Source of the DNA: Toxotes chatareus
Taxonomy: Eukaryota; Chordata; Actinopteri; Toxotidae
Assembly: GCA_016801885.1 (NCBI GenBank)
Contig: CM028889.1
Span: 18,420,001 to 18,484,000, forward strand
Direction: 5' to 3'
DNA: 64,000 nucleotides
Below the pieces are notes generated by a model, which saw nothing but the letters and a program-made list of their open reading frames with translations, was not told the DNA's origin and ran no database searches. The stretch's first letter is position 1; each line of letters begins with the position of its first letter. Shown here piece by piece: positions 38,201 through 48,410 of this stretch. The position numbers and the translations under genes are program-made.

Positions 38201-41200
38201 TGCTCGTTCTGGCCTTCTGAAGTATGTGAATTTACACTTGGTAGAATTACTTGTTAGATGTACAACATCTGCAGTAAAGCTGAAAAGGTCAGAGCTACTG
38301 CATATGGTATGCGCTGTAAATGTGTGTGTGTGTTTGACTGCACAACCAAATCTCAAGTTCGCAGCATCTAAAAGCTGTCTCTGAGCAGGAGGTGTGAGCC
38401 TTGATGCTTTGATTGCACCCTCCAGATGGCAGACGTAGCTGTGAATAAACTGTGAGCTGGACGACTCGAGTCCAAATCAACTCCTTCTCTTCATGTTGTG
38501 CAATGTGTGTGCGTGTGTGTCCAGGAGTGCCACAGGGGAGTCATGGCAGGAGATCATGTTGTCGTGTCTGGGGGGCAAGGACTGTGAGACGGACCCTTCT
38601 CTTACGTCCGAGCAGGAGGGGGGCTGTGGCTCCGACTTTGCCTATTTCTACTTTGTCTCCTTCATCTTCTTCAGTTCCTTCCTGGTAATGTGAAAAATAA
38701 TTCATAGTTTCAACAAGGATAACTTGTGTTTAAGCACACTAACATTTTCACCTGGCGATCCAACATCTGTCAAGACGCTAAATTGCACTCTCTGTATTAC
38801 ATATTTTGTAAATGTATTGTCTTATGTTATTTTTCCTGGTAAGCGCAGTCGTTCTTCATATTTTATGAACTTTCTACCGTAAATAAATGAACACCAGGGC
38901 TTCTCCTTCCTCTGCTGTTTGCCTTCTGCCCAGATGCTGAACCTGTTTGTTGCTGTGATCATGGACAACTTTGAGTATCTGACGAGAGACTCGTCCATCC
39001 TGGGTCCCCACCACCTGGATGAGTTTGTCCGGATCTGGGGGGAGTATGATCGTGCCGCCTGGTCAGTGTTTTTCAGTTTTTATGCCACATCAACATAATT
39101 TCCATGAAAAGATCCACCTGTGCAGGCACTTTACTGACAAAAAATGCTAACATCAAGTTGTAATATGATAAATAAATAGTTGTATCAAAAAGTAACATTT
39201 ATAGTAGGTTAGTACAATACATAAACATAAACGTAACTACAGTACTCTAGCTGGATAATTTGGTACTTCTTCCATTTGTGCACCCTTCAGCATCACTAAG
39301 CACACTCAACTTGACTAAACCAGTCACCTGGAACTTATTACCATAAAACCTGGACTGAACTGTTATCACTTTACTCACCAAGGACACAGACAAAACAATA
39401 ATTTTTCTCACTGACACGAGTGAAAGAACATTGAGGCACTTGTGAGATACACATGGTACTACAGTACCTTCTGCTCGCTTCACAGGGACAGTGCAGTACA
39501 AGTAAAATAGTAGACAATGTCACTGTTAAGTATGGTTGCTGTACAACGTAGAGAATAAAATATGTATCTGTGTTAGACACCAATATATTACAGTACAGAC
39601 TGGTGAGTACATCTGTTCCAGTGGGTTTGGTAAAGTAAAAATTAACTGACTTATTAACTGAGTATTCATCAGTCTTCAAAAGCTACGAAACAATTGAATT
39701 TATAATTTTTGTCTCTTGATTCACAATGATTGGTGGTACGAACACACACTGTGTCTAATATTGGATGGAAAAAGCAATTTTCTTTCTAGCACCTGAACAA
39801 GCTGCCACAGAAGTAAATGACGGCAGCTACAGATAACCGCACCCAAACAATTGCACCAGCATTCAGAAAAATATTGTTTGAAAATCTAATCATTATGAAT
39901 TATAGCAGTTTTCTAACAATTTAATTTTCATGTAATTTTTTTTTTTACATGTTTTGGCCACAGGTTAAAAAAATGTTGTCCAGATTTATGTTCACACCAA
40001 GAGGACTAACTCCATTTAGGTCATTTCACCCTTCTTGTGGACTACAAGGCTGCAATGACACACAACTAAAGACATGTATGTTCTTTCCAGTGGTAGGATC
40101 CACTATAAGGAGATGTACAAAGTTGTACGCACTATCTCTCCTCCCCTGGGCTTTGGGAAGAACTGCCCTCACAGGGTGGCATGCAAGGTTTGGTTCCCAC
40201 GTGTCAACAAACCCCCACCACCCTCTTTACCTCTTTCTTATGGGATCCTACCTGAATTCCTCCTATCCCTCCTTTCCTTCCCTTCACCGACTGTCACTGC
40301 CCTGCTTGACCTTTAGGGGTGTGTTAGTCAGGTCAAAGAATGACAACACTCCAGTCTCAGGGTACTAAGGCACAGCATGTCCCTCATTCACCCAGATTTA
40401 TGGGGGAAAAAAACACACTCGTCATTTAATCATTTTGAATTCTTAAAGCTTGCTTTTGATGCAATTGTGGAAGAATTTGAGGGAAGCCTGTCTCTTTCTA
40501 CCATTTGGATCTGGTTTAAGGATGTTGTAGGACTCTCTCACACACATATAACTCGACGTAAGTATATGATATTAGTACCAGATCCAATGAGGCTGTCATT
40601 CCTTTGCTCATCTTGTCCAAGGTTTTCTCCTTTCCCAGATTTCTATGCCCTGTCGGCAGCATAGAAAGAATACAACCTGTTTTATTTCTCCTACTTTACT
40701 GTCTCCTCCTGTGTGCTGCATTGGAATAATCCTTTCTCTTGTATCTCCCTCATTCCTGTTCCTCTCTTTTACCCTTCACCCCCTCCTGTGCTTTTTTCCT
40801 CCTCCGTCCCTTGGGAACGCTCTCCCCGACGCCTCCACCGTGATTCAATTTCTCCTCCACCTCCAACATCATCCCTTCCTCCCTCCCTTCTTTCCCTCCT
40901 CATCTTCTCCCTCCCTCTTCATTCCTCTTTCTCATCCCCATCTTCATGGCTACCTGGCGCCCCCAGTGGTCGTATCCATTACACAGACATGTATGAGATG
41001 TTGACCAACATGTCACCACCTCTAGGCCTGGGCAAGAAATGCCCCCCCAAGGTGGCATATAAGGTAGACTAAACACTGGAGAATAGCAGGCATTGCCTTC
41101 ATATGTTAATCAACAAGGATAAGAACTGTTAAAGCTTATTTTGTGTGTCATATGTTGGAAAGGCAAGGCATTTTTTTTTTGTTGATTCTATGATTCTATT

Positions 41201-44200
41201 GCTTGTTGAAACAGCTCTAAGTTCCAGTGTTTTTCATTGAGAGATATACAGCGCTACAGTAATGATTTGCCTGTTTTGCTTTGCATCTTGGCAGAAAAAA
41301 TATGACGTCGTTATCTGTTTGCTGTTATCTGCTGAAAGAGTCTTGGTGGATTTTGATTTTTCTAAGCCAGTTAAAAGACTTTAATGAGAAAGTTGTAAAA
41401 CATTTACATGCTAAATCTCGTCACTTGTGGAAGTCTGCTGTCAAATGTTCTCATGTCTTTCATACTTACTTCTCTGTTTCTTACATACTCCTGTCTGCAT
41501 GTGCCTCCTGCCTCAGAGCAGTGTCACATCTGTGTGTTTTATGTAACGTATACATAAGTGTGTGTGTGACTGTATGTATGAGCTTATGAGCCTGCAAGCA
41601 TGCTTCATCGCAGATGAACGCTGTTCTCTCACTGCACAGTGTGTTGTGTGAGTTTATCCTCTTTTATAAAAACTACTTAAGTACCAGATTTTGTACAGAC
41701 CTTTTTTACAGAAGGACATGGGAGGACGACAAAAAAACATTGTTTGTCTTAAAACAAAACATGGGAAATAATTACATGCCTGTCCACCCTGTTCTTCTGT
41801 ATCTATTAGTGTAGTTTACTTTAAGTTAAACAAGTTTCAATTTGCAAACTAAGTTATATGAAATTGTGGTTTCAATGGAAACACTAATTAAATTTGTTTT
41901 AATGCCCAGAAAGGCCATGGTTGTTTATTGGGTTTTTTTTCAAGCTAAATGCTTTTAAATCATGATTTAATTATCGTATTATTATTTCCGTAACTGATTC
42001 ATGAGCAGGCAAACTCTCTTACAAAGTTCTTGTTGGGCATTTTTTTCCAGAACAAAACTTTAAATTTAAACGTTGTTTATAATTTAGTGACATTCCTGTG
42101 TCATCTGATCTTGATCAGTTGTAAACTCCGTAAAAAAAAAAAAAAAAAATTGTAACACATTAAATCATCATGATCATCAGATAATGCCTCGAAAAAGTAT
42201 TGTGAGCCACCACAGCAGTTCTGGGCGTCTTACTATTGCAGTTTGTTTAGTTTTATCATTGTTTACTGTCGTCCTGGATTGTGACTGACTTTGTTGCTTG
42301 CCTCTGCTGCCATCAGAGACTAGTCCTGATGAACATGCCTGTGGACGATGACATGTCCGTCCACTTCACCTCCACTCTCATGGCCCTCATCCGCACCGCT
42401 CTGGAAATCAAGATAGCCAGAGGTTAGACCAAATATGAACAGCTTACAGACACACATCTACTGGGATGTAAATTTAAAGTAACTGAAATTACACGCAAAA
42501 TGTGTGTGTGTGTGTGCCTGTGTGATTTTTGTGATTGTGTTCTCTGTGCTTGTCTCTATGTTGTATTTCCAGGGGGAGAGGACAGAAATCAGATGGACCT
42601 GGACCTGCAGAAGGAGATCAGTGTCATCTGGCCTCATCTCTCTCAGAAGACACTGGACCTGCTGGTCCCCATTCACAAAGGTGACTTCAGCATTACACCT
42701 GCAACTTAACAGTACAATTCACATGGCAATAAAAGGAAAAATGTACATATTTGCAGTAAAATGGTATTTAATTAAAAGAGTCATGTCTATGATGTGATTG
42801 TTTCTGCTTTCTCCTTCTCAGCCAGTGACATGACCATAGGGAAGATCTATGCCGCCATGATGATCATGGACTACTACAAGCAGAGCAAGGCTAAGAAGCT
42901 CCGACAGCAACTAGAGGAACAGGTGCTTTGTATTGTCATTCTTGCTTCATTTATTTTCGTTTTGTAAGTGTATTATGAGCAGTTTGGGGATAATTCTATT
43001 TCCACGTAGTGCCCATCATCCACTGATGTAGCCTTGTCTTTTCATCTCTGTCATTATTTAGTCATGTAGATTGATTTCAAGCCTGAGACTTTACTATGTA
43101 TTGCTACCATCAAACAGAGAATTTAACTTGAACTAACATTTTCAAGTCTTTATCTTATTAGCAAATTAAATTGCCATCTTTTCAACTTTCATCCAGAGCC
43201 ATGTATATTGTGTAAAACACAGCTATTTACTGCAAGTCATCTCTTGAAGATTCCTTCAATCATATTTGCAACATTCGTGGTGATTTGAGGAGCTTTACTT
43301 CTGGCTTGTTTTAATTTATTGCTTTCCCCTGTGTCTCTCTCCCCTTAGAAACATGCTCCTATGTTCCAGCGTATGGATGCCTCCTCTCTGCCTCAAGAAA
43401 TCCTATGCAATGCCAAATCCCTGTCATTCCTCAGACACAGTGCCGGATCTGCTCTGTAAATATTCAAATTTTACTCTCTTCACACAGTACAATTCATATA
43501 TCATGGAACTAATACATGAATCGTACTAAGAATTGCTGGTTTGTGGTTAATTAAGGTGGTAGAGATAGAAAAATGATGTTTTTGTTGTTGTTGAAATCAC
43601 TTATATTTATCTTATACCAACATCTGCAATCTCATTGTATCCTAATACAATGGCAATACAGCTTTCTATCTCTCTATCTGATAAATTAAAGGAGTTTGTT
43701 GCAGTTGCCCTGCCTGAGTTCTTTGCATGTGTCCTTCCAGCACCAGAGGAGGTTTTGTGGCACTAAGTCCCATCTCTCCCCAAGAGATGTTCCTGCAGCC
43801 GCTCTCCCTCTCCAGGGAGGAGAAAGACGAGGAGGGTGACGACGATTACCGTTCACCCTACCACCCCTACCACCACTCACATCACCACCACCACCACCAT
43901 TTACACACACTGGTAAAAACTTCTTCTGAGATCATTGCCATCTTCATTGATGGCAATGTTCACCTCTTTTCATAGTACATTGTCAAATAACAGTTGATTG
44001 CGTCCGGACTACTGGTCAGCATTTACCCTTCAGCAGCCAATTATACACTAAAGTAGCATGATGATGTAATTGTTTGCTAGTTTTTCATCTGCAAAGACAA
44101 AATAATATCAATTAATTAAACCAAACTCCATCCATCAGATGTAAACAAACATGATTTGTGATGTTTATTTAAAAAAACAAACAAAAAAAACAAAAAAAAA

Positions 44201-46191
44201 ACTTTTGTGTAGGTGCCAGATGTAGTGGAGTATAACCAAGTGATGCAGCAGGCCAGGCAGGACCCCACAGTTATTAAATCACCTCAGCGGACGGCATCTA
44301 TCAGAGCGTCCTCCATGCCCAGACTGGCTGTTGATCCACAGGTAATAATAACCTTTATTCAAACCTATATTAAGTCCTTAACAAATCGTTCCTTTGTTAG
44401 GTATACTCATATTTGTTGCACTGGACTGAAACTGTTTGTTTGCGTGTGTGCGTTTGTGGATTAAGTTTCATTCATGGTTACTTACATGGTTACTCTGGTG
44501 GTTTTGTATGTATGTAGCCTGGGATGTCAGCAGACAGTAAGCTGATGAAGCGCTCCTTCTCCACCATCGGAGATCAGTGTGTGAACGGCCTCTGGCAGGA
44601 GCAACACTCTCTGGAGAGAGTCAGTCCTGATGGCACATACAGACCCCGACAGCGGAGCTACAGAGGTCACCTAACACATATCACAACACCTACTATAGTC
44701 TGTCTCATATTCAAAGCAATATTCTTATCCTGAAATTTTACGTTTGGTGTTTTTATTCAAAACCTGGAAAAAAATCCAGGAATTAAAATGGGCCAAGTAC
44801 ATGTATCTTTTACAGACCTTATTTTTAAATTCAGCAATTTCAGCTGCGGTAACCTTATGGAATGAGTGAAAAGTCATCATTACACACTGAACTTTCAGTT
44901 TATGTATATTTAACCAACAACCAAATGGTACAGTATTATGAACTGAAATGAGATTTTTCATTGCTCCTGATGTAGCCATTTTTATTGGCTGTGGACAGCT
45001 GGAGATGGAAATTGGGATTAGTCAGTCAGTGAAACAGAAATGTTGTGTCCTACTTAAACAAGCGTGTGTTTGAGCTGGGCATTGAGATGGATCAATAGAA
45101 CAAAATCCTGGCATGATGAATTAAATGTCTGTCTAATTAATGAATCTGTACTTAAAAGAACATCAGTTTGAACTGATGTTGCCAGAATAGGACTTACAGG
45201 AGTGTAATTCCTGCAATTTCCCTCAGTCATATCAATATACCTCTCATTTATATAGTGAAAAACAAGGATATGCAAAGGGAGATATTTGCATTTACTCTGA
45301 CCTCAAAACCAAGGTGATTATATTTTCTTTAAAAAAAATGTTTTTCTAACTGAAGCAACCCAACTCTCAGGCCCAAGAATCAACCACAAAGAAACAAGTA
45401 GTCACGAGAGAGGGAGATCTAAGGAAAGGCGCCACCTACTGTCTCCTGACGTGTCCCGCTGCAACTCTGAGGAGCGAAGCCAGGACCCTTCATGTGAGAG
45501 GAGACGGTCCCCCTCACCCAGCGAAGGACGCACACACACCTTACAGAGACAGGTGTGAGGACATGGGCGATTACAGTCTTTGTGGTTTCCATTCTCAACA
45601 GTGATCTCCTCAACTTTTGTGCTTTATTATTTGCAGGTGAACACATCAGGCAGCCCTGCCCACTCAGCCTCAGAGTCCAGTACTCCTCGCAATCGACGCC
45701 AGCTGCCACAGACACCCTCTCGCCCGCGGCCTTACATCTCCTATTCCCCTCTGGTTTGCCAAGCCCATACCTCTCCCACACCAGCAGCCTCCTCTGAGGG
45801 ACACACCCAGCCTCAGGACGGCCCTGGTGGCTCCACAGAGTCCTTGTGGAAGGCTGACAAGGAGGGCGGGCCCCTAACTGCAGGTGAGGGGTCATCCGGA
45901 GGCCAGGTTTCAGGACCGAGTCACCCATCTCCTCACCGGTACATCTCAGAGCCCTACCTCCCGTTCCATGAGGACCTTGGTGGTGGCGAGGCAGGCGAGA
46001 GGCAGGAGACCCTTACCTTTGAGACTGCCATGGCGACCAGCCTGGGCCGGGCCAATGCCATAAGCTCCGCCCCTCAGCTTAGACACTCCTGGCAGGTTCC
46101 TAATGGGCATTTCCGGAAGCACTTGGGCCAGACGACCCCTGCTGGAGCCAGCGAGCTGCTAAGTGACACAGATGAGGACGACCGCTGCTAG
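12701..46191 (+). CDS. cacna1e: Voltage-gated calcium channel alpha-1E subunit (Cav2.3, R-type), 5' end missing
   Basis: This is the pore-forming subunit of the R-type calcium channel, a four-domain membrane protein of neurons and endocrine cells. I placed 43 constitutive coding exons with GT-AG borders plus one alternative exon. Their summed length gives one open frame of about 2,182 codons ending in TAG at 46,189. The protein starts in the IS3-IS4 loop, so roughly 190 N-terminal residues are missing. All four filter glutamates are visible (TMEGW, TGEDW, TGEGW, TGESW), as is the beta-subunit binding motif (QQIERELNGYRAWI). The alpha-1E assignment over alpha-1A or alpha-1B rests on the I-II linker (EEVMLAEENKN), MSVWEQRTSQLRRH in the II-III loop, and the C-terminal end (YISEPYL, LTFE, ATSLGRANAI, DTDEDDRC). 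Which teleost duplicate this is cannot be told. Confidence 0.96.
12953..12997. repeat. AT/GATA simple repeat
   Basis: A run of TA units followed by GATA-like units in the first visible cacna1e intron. Confidence 0.9.
13199..13395 (+). repeat. Dispersed teleost repeat starting TAGGGCTGCAACTAATGA
   Basis: It resembles a very common interspersed element of spiny-rayed fish genomes, whose copies begin TAGGGCTGCAACTAAC and carry reiterated GATTAAT-type motifs. This copy is degenerate and lies in the intron before 13,531. The family name is not known to me with certainty; recognition is from memory of the consensus. Confidence 0.5.
13787..13818. repeat. (CA)n microsatellite
   Basis: About 16 CA units just 3' of the second visible cacna1e exon. 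Confidence 0.97.
15178..17130. other. Large cacna1e intron in domain I
   Basis: Two kb of intron between pore loop I and IS6. A fragment of a dispersed fish repeat is at about 16,381-16,465 (CACCTGTACACCTGCTTATT and nearby). I see nothing else with a function here. Confidence 0.6.
16381..16465 (+). repeat. Fragment of a dispersed fish repeat
   Basis: The segment with ACACTGACCAAGCACTT, GGAACACCTGTACACCTGC and CCAATCATGTGG resembles the start of a widespread fish interspersed repeat with a conserved GGTACACCTGTACACCTGCTT-like core. Only the 5' part is present. Confidence 0.45.
18520..21804 (+). CDS. cacna1e: cacna1e I-II linker exons with the beta-subunit binding site
   Basis: Three exons: 18520-18635, 18905-18958 and 21712-21804. 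The first encodes EFAKERERVENRRAF and then the alpha-interaction domain QQIERELNGYRAWI, which binds the cytoplasmic beta subunit and controls trafficking and gating. The second encodes EEVMLAEENKNPGPSALD, close to mammalian alpha-1E. The third encodes a basic stretch beginning VLKRATTIKRRGMD and ending near DISSVG. The frame passes through all three without a stop. Other open frames in the flanking introns are not genes. Confidence 0.93.
19385..20075 (+). repeat. Interspersed repeat with trinucleotide-like AGCAT/TTAGC motifs
   Basis: The segment from about 'CAACAACTATTGGATTG' through 'GCATTTAGCCC' matches, from memory, a very frequent percomorph genomic repeat (including TTTGGTACAGCCATTAATGT and TGTTAGCATGCTGA-type runs). 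It is diverged and interrupted. It lies in a cacna1e intron in the + orientation. Confidence 0.5.
20813..20835. repeat. (TG)n microsatellite
   Basis: About 11 TG units inside a cacna1e intron, followed about 70 bp later by a GTGC-rich tract. Confidence 0.95.
21979..24767 (+). CDS. cacna1e: cacna1e domain II exons (IIS1 to IIS6)
   Basis: Seven exons: 21979-22188 (end of the linker and IIS1, ending HHNQPLWLSIF), 22357-22469 (IIS2 to early IIS3), 22702-22814 (IIS3 and IIS4, with SVLRALRLLRIFKITK), 23239-23370 (S4-S5 linker and IIS5, ending LLGMQLFGG), 23993-24062 (outer pore, NFDTFPAAIMTVFQ), 24210-24327 (filter glutamate in ILTGEDW and start of IIS6) and 24700-24767 (IIS6, ending DNLANAQELTK). 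Phases are consistent. The 24,062/24,210 intron is only 147 bp. Sequence identity to mammalian alpha-1E looks very high here. Confidence 0.95.
24979..30292 (+). CDS. cacna1e: cacna1e II-III loop exons
   Basis: Four exons: 24979-25070, 27852-28772 (921 nt, the largest internal exon), 29338-29582 and 30181-30292. The loop is cytoplasmic and poorly conserved. The first exon has the family motif AFNQKHALQKAKEV. The large exon opens with an arginine-rich run (GSRRRRPYLYRKRAIHRSR), then carries the alpha-1E signature MSVWEQRTSQLRRHRQMSS, then a Pro/Ser/Glu-rich stretch. The third is acidic (EEDKEEKETEQDQDK). The last ends NSMFIFKPDNP just before IIIS1. The 5' part of the large exon differs from the mammalian arginine-rich region. 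I saw no separate counterpart of the small alternative exon found there in mammals. Confidence 0.9.
25071..27851. other. Largest cacna1e intron in the II-III loop
   Basis: An intron of 2.8 kb between 25,070 and 27,852. A 155-codon open frame at 26,554-27,021 shows no family features and is taken as chance. A less AT-rich stretch at about 26,041-26,300 has no recognisable exon. In mammals small alternative exons lie in this part of the gene, but I could not place one here. Confidence 0.55.
30586..35583 (+). CDS. cacna1e: cacna1e domain III exons (IIIS1 to IIIS6)
   Basis: Exons: 30586-30715 (IIIS1, MSILLVIAASSIALAAEDPV), 31306-31365 (IIIS2), 32085-32191 (IIIS2-S3, ending GALVAFAL), microexon 32432-32443, 32643-32739 (IIIS4, [20 protein letters not shown]), 34186-34346 (IIIS5), 34712-34849 (pore loop with the filter glutamate in TVSTGEGWPQ) and 35382-35583 (outer pore and IIIS6, ending EECSLEKNE). 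The exon after the microexon starts with the base completing its split Gly codon. Phases agree throughout. Confidence 0.95.
32432..32443 (+). CDS. cacna1e: cacna1e IIIS3-S4 microexon (12 or 15 nt)
   Basis: This tiny exon joins 32191 to 32643 and gives ALTNVMGNNKGRD, the same length as mammalian ALANALGTNKGRD. A tandem acceptor (CAGCAG ending at 32428 or 32431) allows a 15-nt form that adds one Ser. The donor is gtaaaa at 32444. The exon keeps frame whether 12, 15 or 0 nt are used. It corresponds in position to the 12-nt cassette known from Cav2.2 (SFMG). Confidence 0.75.
32740..34185. other. cacna1e intron between IIIS4 and IIIS5
   Basis: An intron of 1.45 kb with a GAGGA-rich purine tract near 33,168-33,200. 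Nothing else is recognised in it. Confidence 0.6.
35763..39061 (+). CDS. cacna1e: cacna1e III-IV linker and domain IV exons
   Basis: Exons: 35763-35927 (linker and IVS1), 36754-36864 (IVS2), 36951-37031 (IVS3), 37193-37378 (IVS4-S5, with [20 protein letters not shown]), 37608-37699 (outer pore), 38525-38684 (filter glutamate in RSATGESWQEIM and start of IVS6) and 38934-39061 (rest of IVS6, then the first half of the EF-hand region). The IVS3-S4 linker is spliced directly from VVDLQ to FVDTFNMSF, with no extra cassette visible. The last exon ends with TG of a split codon, which matters for the alternative exons that follow. Confidence 0.95.
39062..40090. other. Intron before the EF-hand exon pair
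   Basis: One kb of AT-rich sequence with no recognised element, ending in a poly-T tract and the acceptor of the a-type exon. Confidence 0.6.
40091..40187 (+). CDS. cacna1e: cacna1e EF-hand alternative exon, a-type
   Basis: This 97-nt exon (acceptor ttctttccag, donor gtttgg) encodes GRIHYKEMYKVVRTISPPLG and then FGKNCPHRVACK. The PHRVACK ending is the hallmark of exon 37a in Cav2.1/Cav2.2. It has the same length and phases as the exon at 40,967 and comes first, as 37a does. Both borders are good and the frame is open, so it is probably used, though I have no transcript evidence. It would replace the proximal C-terminal EF-hand segment that tunes gating and G-protein modulation. Confidence 0.85.
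40967..41063 (+). CDS. cacna1e: cacna1e EF-hand alternative exon, b-type
   Basis: This 97-nt exon encodes GRIHYTDMYEMLTNMSPPLG and then LGKKCPPKVAYK, nearly identical to the single exon I know from mammalian Cav2.3 and like exon 37b of Cav2.1/Cav2.2. It is preceded by a long pyrimidine-rich tract (about 40,690-40,966). It joins 39,061 to 42,317 in frame and is taken here as the default exon. Confidence 0.93.
41064..42316. other. Intron after the EF-hand exon pair
   Basis: An intron of 1.25 kb with an A-run at about 42,133-42,149 and no further exon recognised. It lies where splicing regulators for exon choice might bind, but no specific motif is claimed. Confidence 0.55.
42317..46191 (+). 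CDS. cacna1e: cacna1e cytoplasmic C-terminal exons
   Basis: Exons: 42317-42422, 42573-42680, 42822-42922 (calmodulin-binding IQ-like segment, GKIYAAMMIMDYYKQSK), 43349-43455, 43741-43912 (ends in a histidine run), 44213-44341, 44518-44665 (MKRSFSTIGDQ, matching alpha-1E), 45371-45552 (SKERRHLLSPDVSRCNSEER) and 45637-46191 (terminal exon). The tail is Ser/Pro-rich and ends with the alpha-1E signature LLSDTDEDDRC-like motif. All junction phases agree. The 129-nt exon at 44213 keeps frame and could be skipped. Confidence 0.92.
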
Positions 46192-46440
46192 AACACCAGA
46201 GAGGAAGAGGAGGCACAGAGTGACTGGGCAGCTCAGAGCAGCTCTACATGGCATCAGAAGACTGTAGCTCCTCTGTGGCTCGGAGACCTTGTATTCTCAG
46301 CACCAGTAGCATAACAGGCAGGACTGCTGAACGCCACTGCTATTTTTGTGGATACCTGGGTGTCTGTCTGCAATGTGTCCTTGTTTGTGTGTGTTGTTGT
46401 AGCTAGACGGAGGCTACGTGTGTGAACATGGGTGTGTGTT

Positions 46441-46472
<32 letters not shown>

Positions 46473-48410
46473 CTCTCAATTGAGAAAACTTGCCAAATCA
46501 AAAGAATAGCAGAGGCTGACGGTACCATGAGTAGCTCACTGCAGGCAAACCCATGTGTTGCCAAGCCTTCCCACACAAGTTAGTGTTTTGATTGTTATTT
46601 GAACAAAATATGGTGAGACGTCAATCCAAGTTGTCCAATTCTCTCATTAAATCCAAGAAACTAATTTAGGTGCATTTTGTGTAGGTGAACATAGAAGTAG
46701 CATGTAAAAATGTAATACGATGAATGTATTTTAGCTTTTGGTTCTTACGTTCAGGTCATTTGAGAAGGTTGCTGTTCGTCTTTACTGTGCATAGTTGTAA
46801 GAGTAGCAATGAAAAAAGGGTTGATTCAGCCAGATTTTTACCAGTTTACAACTGGAAACCAGCCATTCCCAAAAGTTCATGTTTACAAAAACAATATCCA
46901 CTTGGTTCATGGGCATTATACAGTCACTAATCAATGAGTAGTCAAGTTCCAGACTATAAAGTGAGCTAAACCTCTAGTGATGGTCAAGTTATTTTTCTGG
47001 CCTTTATGTGAAAACAGTAAGAGTGTGCACTCATCAGCAGCACAGTACACATTTATGTCACGTCTGCGGTGTGAAAAAGATGCTGAAGATCTTGAACAGA
47101 TAACAGAATAAGAGAGGTTTTGTCTCAGGATACTGGACCATCGGTTTTGTAATATATTATCTTCTCTAGATCTCCGTAAAATGAACACTTGTATAAATCA
47201 GAAAGACTAGATGAGTCTCTTAACCTTACACATCAGTCAGCATGATGTCCAACGACAAGACTGTCGCAAGGACCGGACTGGTGGAGTTTTCACACAGGTC
47301 CTGTGGTCCACATCTGCTCTGTTTATGGACTATAATGGCTTTGGCCTGAGGTATAACCATCTGTAGGACAGGCAGACAAATGGGTGAAGCCAAATGGGTG
47401 TTCATTCTCCACATATCTGTGCTGGATAACCACTGTTGATGCTGTGTCGGAGAGGTGACTAAAGCCATTTTCCTCCTGTACATAGAGCCGAGGATGTGTC
47501 TTCTTCAGGATTTGTTGCCTTCTTCTGTGTGATGAGAAAATCCTTTATACATGTGATGCAAATCATTTCAACAACATGGATGCTTTTACAAAAGAGGAAT
47601 TGCAGGCACAGTATGGTTTGTGTCTTTGTTATTTACCACATTGTTTCTGTCACACTGAGGTCTATGTTTTCGGCCAGTAGAAACAAGGATTACAGTCATT
47701 TCTATGCTCCAGAGTTATAGTAAATTCCCACATGCATGATTCATGGTGACAACGATAATGGGAGATGTGTGAGAGATGTGTCTTAGAGCTGCCTGATTGT
47801 TCTTATTTTAGTGTATCCATTATGTTCAATGAGATTTGTTTTGCCAACAAAGAAATGAAACATCAGACAGAGAAATGTTTATGCTTTCTCATTCCCAGCA
47901 TTCACTGTTAGTATCTTTGAACACTTTCAGACATTTGTTGTTGCCCCTAAATAAGATGTATATTTATATCATGTGCTGTTGTGTTGTTTCAGTATGTTGA
48001 GTTTGACATGTTTTCTGAAATGTGAACACGGGACTATCTGGACTGAGGATCCACAGGTCAGGAGAGATCATACCAACCTGCTGGAGCCCTGAGCAGAAAG
48101 TCCTGGACTGAAACGATGTATTTTAGCAGAGAAACCTCCTTTGAAGTGTGTTGACTACAAGGTTCAATTTATACAGTATACAGGTTAGGGTAAGGCTTCA
48201 GCCTGTAGTTTATAGGCCCGTGCTTAACGTGTACAGTGCAGCCTAGGACTTGACCTTGATGTCCGTCTGTACAGAACAGCCTAATCTGTGCCTGGGGACA
48301 GTCACTCAAAGAGGTCCCTATCAAGCCTGGATTTCATAGTTAGAGAAGCTTTCTGGTAAATATGTAGTATAAACTGTACAAAATAAATCCATGTTTAATT
48401 TATTGCACTG
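46192..48410 (+). other. cacna1e: cacna1e 3' UTR
   Basis: Non-coding sequence after the TAG. It contains a (TG)n repeat at 46,442-46,470. A canonical AATAAA at 48,382-48,387 sits in AT-rich DNA and is the best polyadenylation signal, giving a UTR of about 2.2 kb. The exact 3' end is inferred, and upstream sites may also be used. Confidence 0.6.
46442..46470. repeat. (TG)n microsatellite in the cacna1e 3' UTR
   Basis: About 14 TG units, 250 bp after the stop codon. Confidence 0.95.

Noticed and set aside
40645..41072. Overlapping 119-codon frames before the b-type exon
   Set aside because: They run through the pyrimidine-rich tract upstream of the b-type acceptor; only 40,967-41,063 is coding, in the frame set by the split TG codon.
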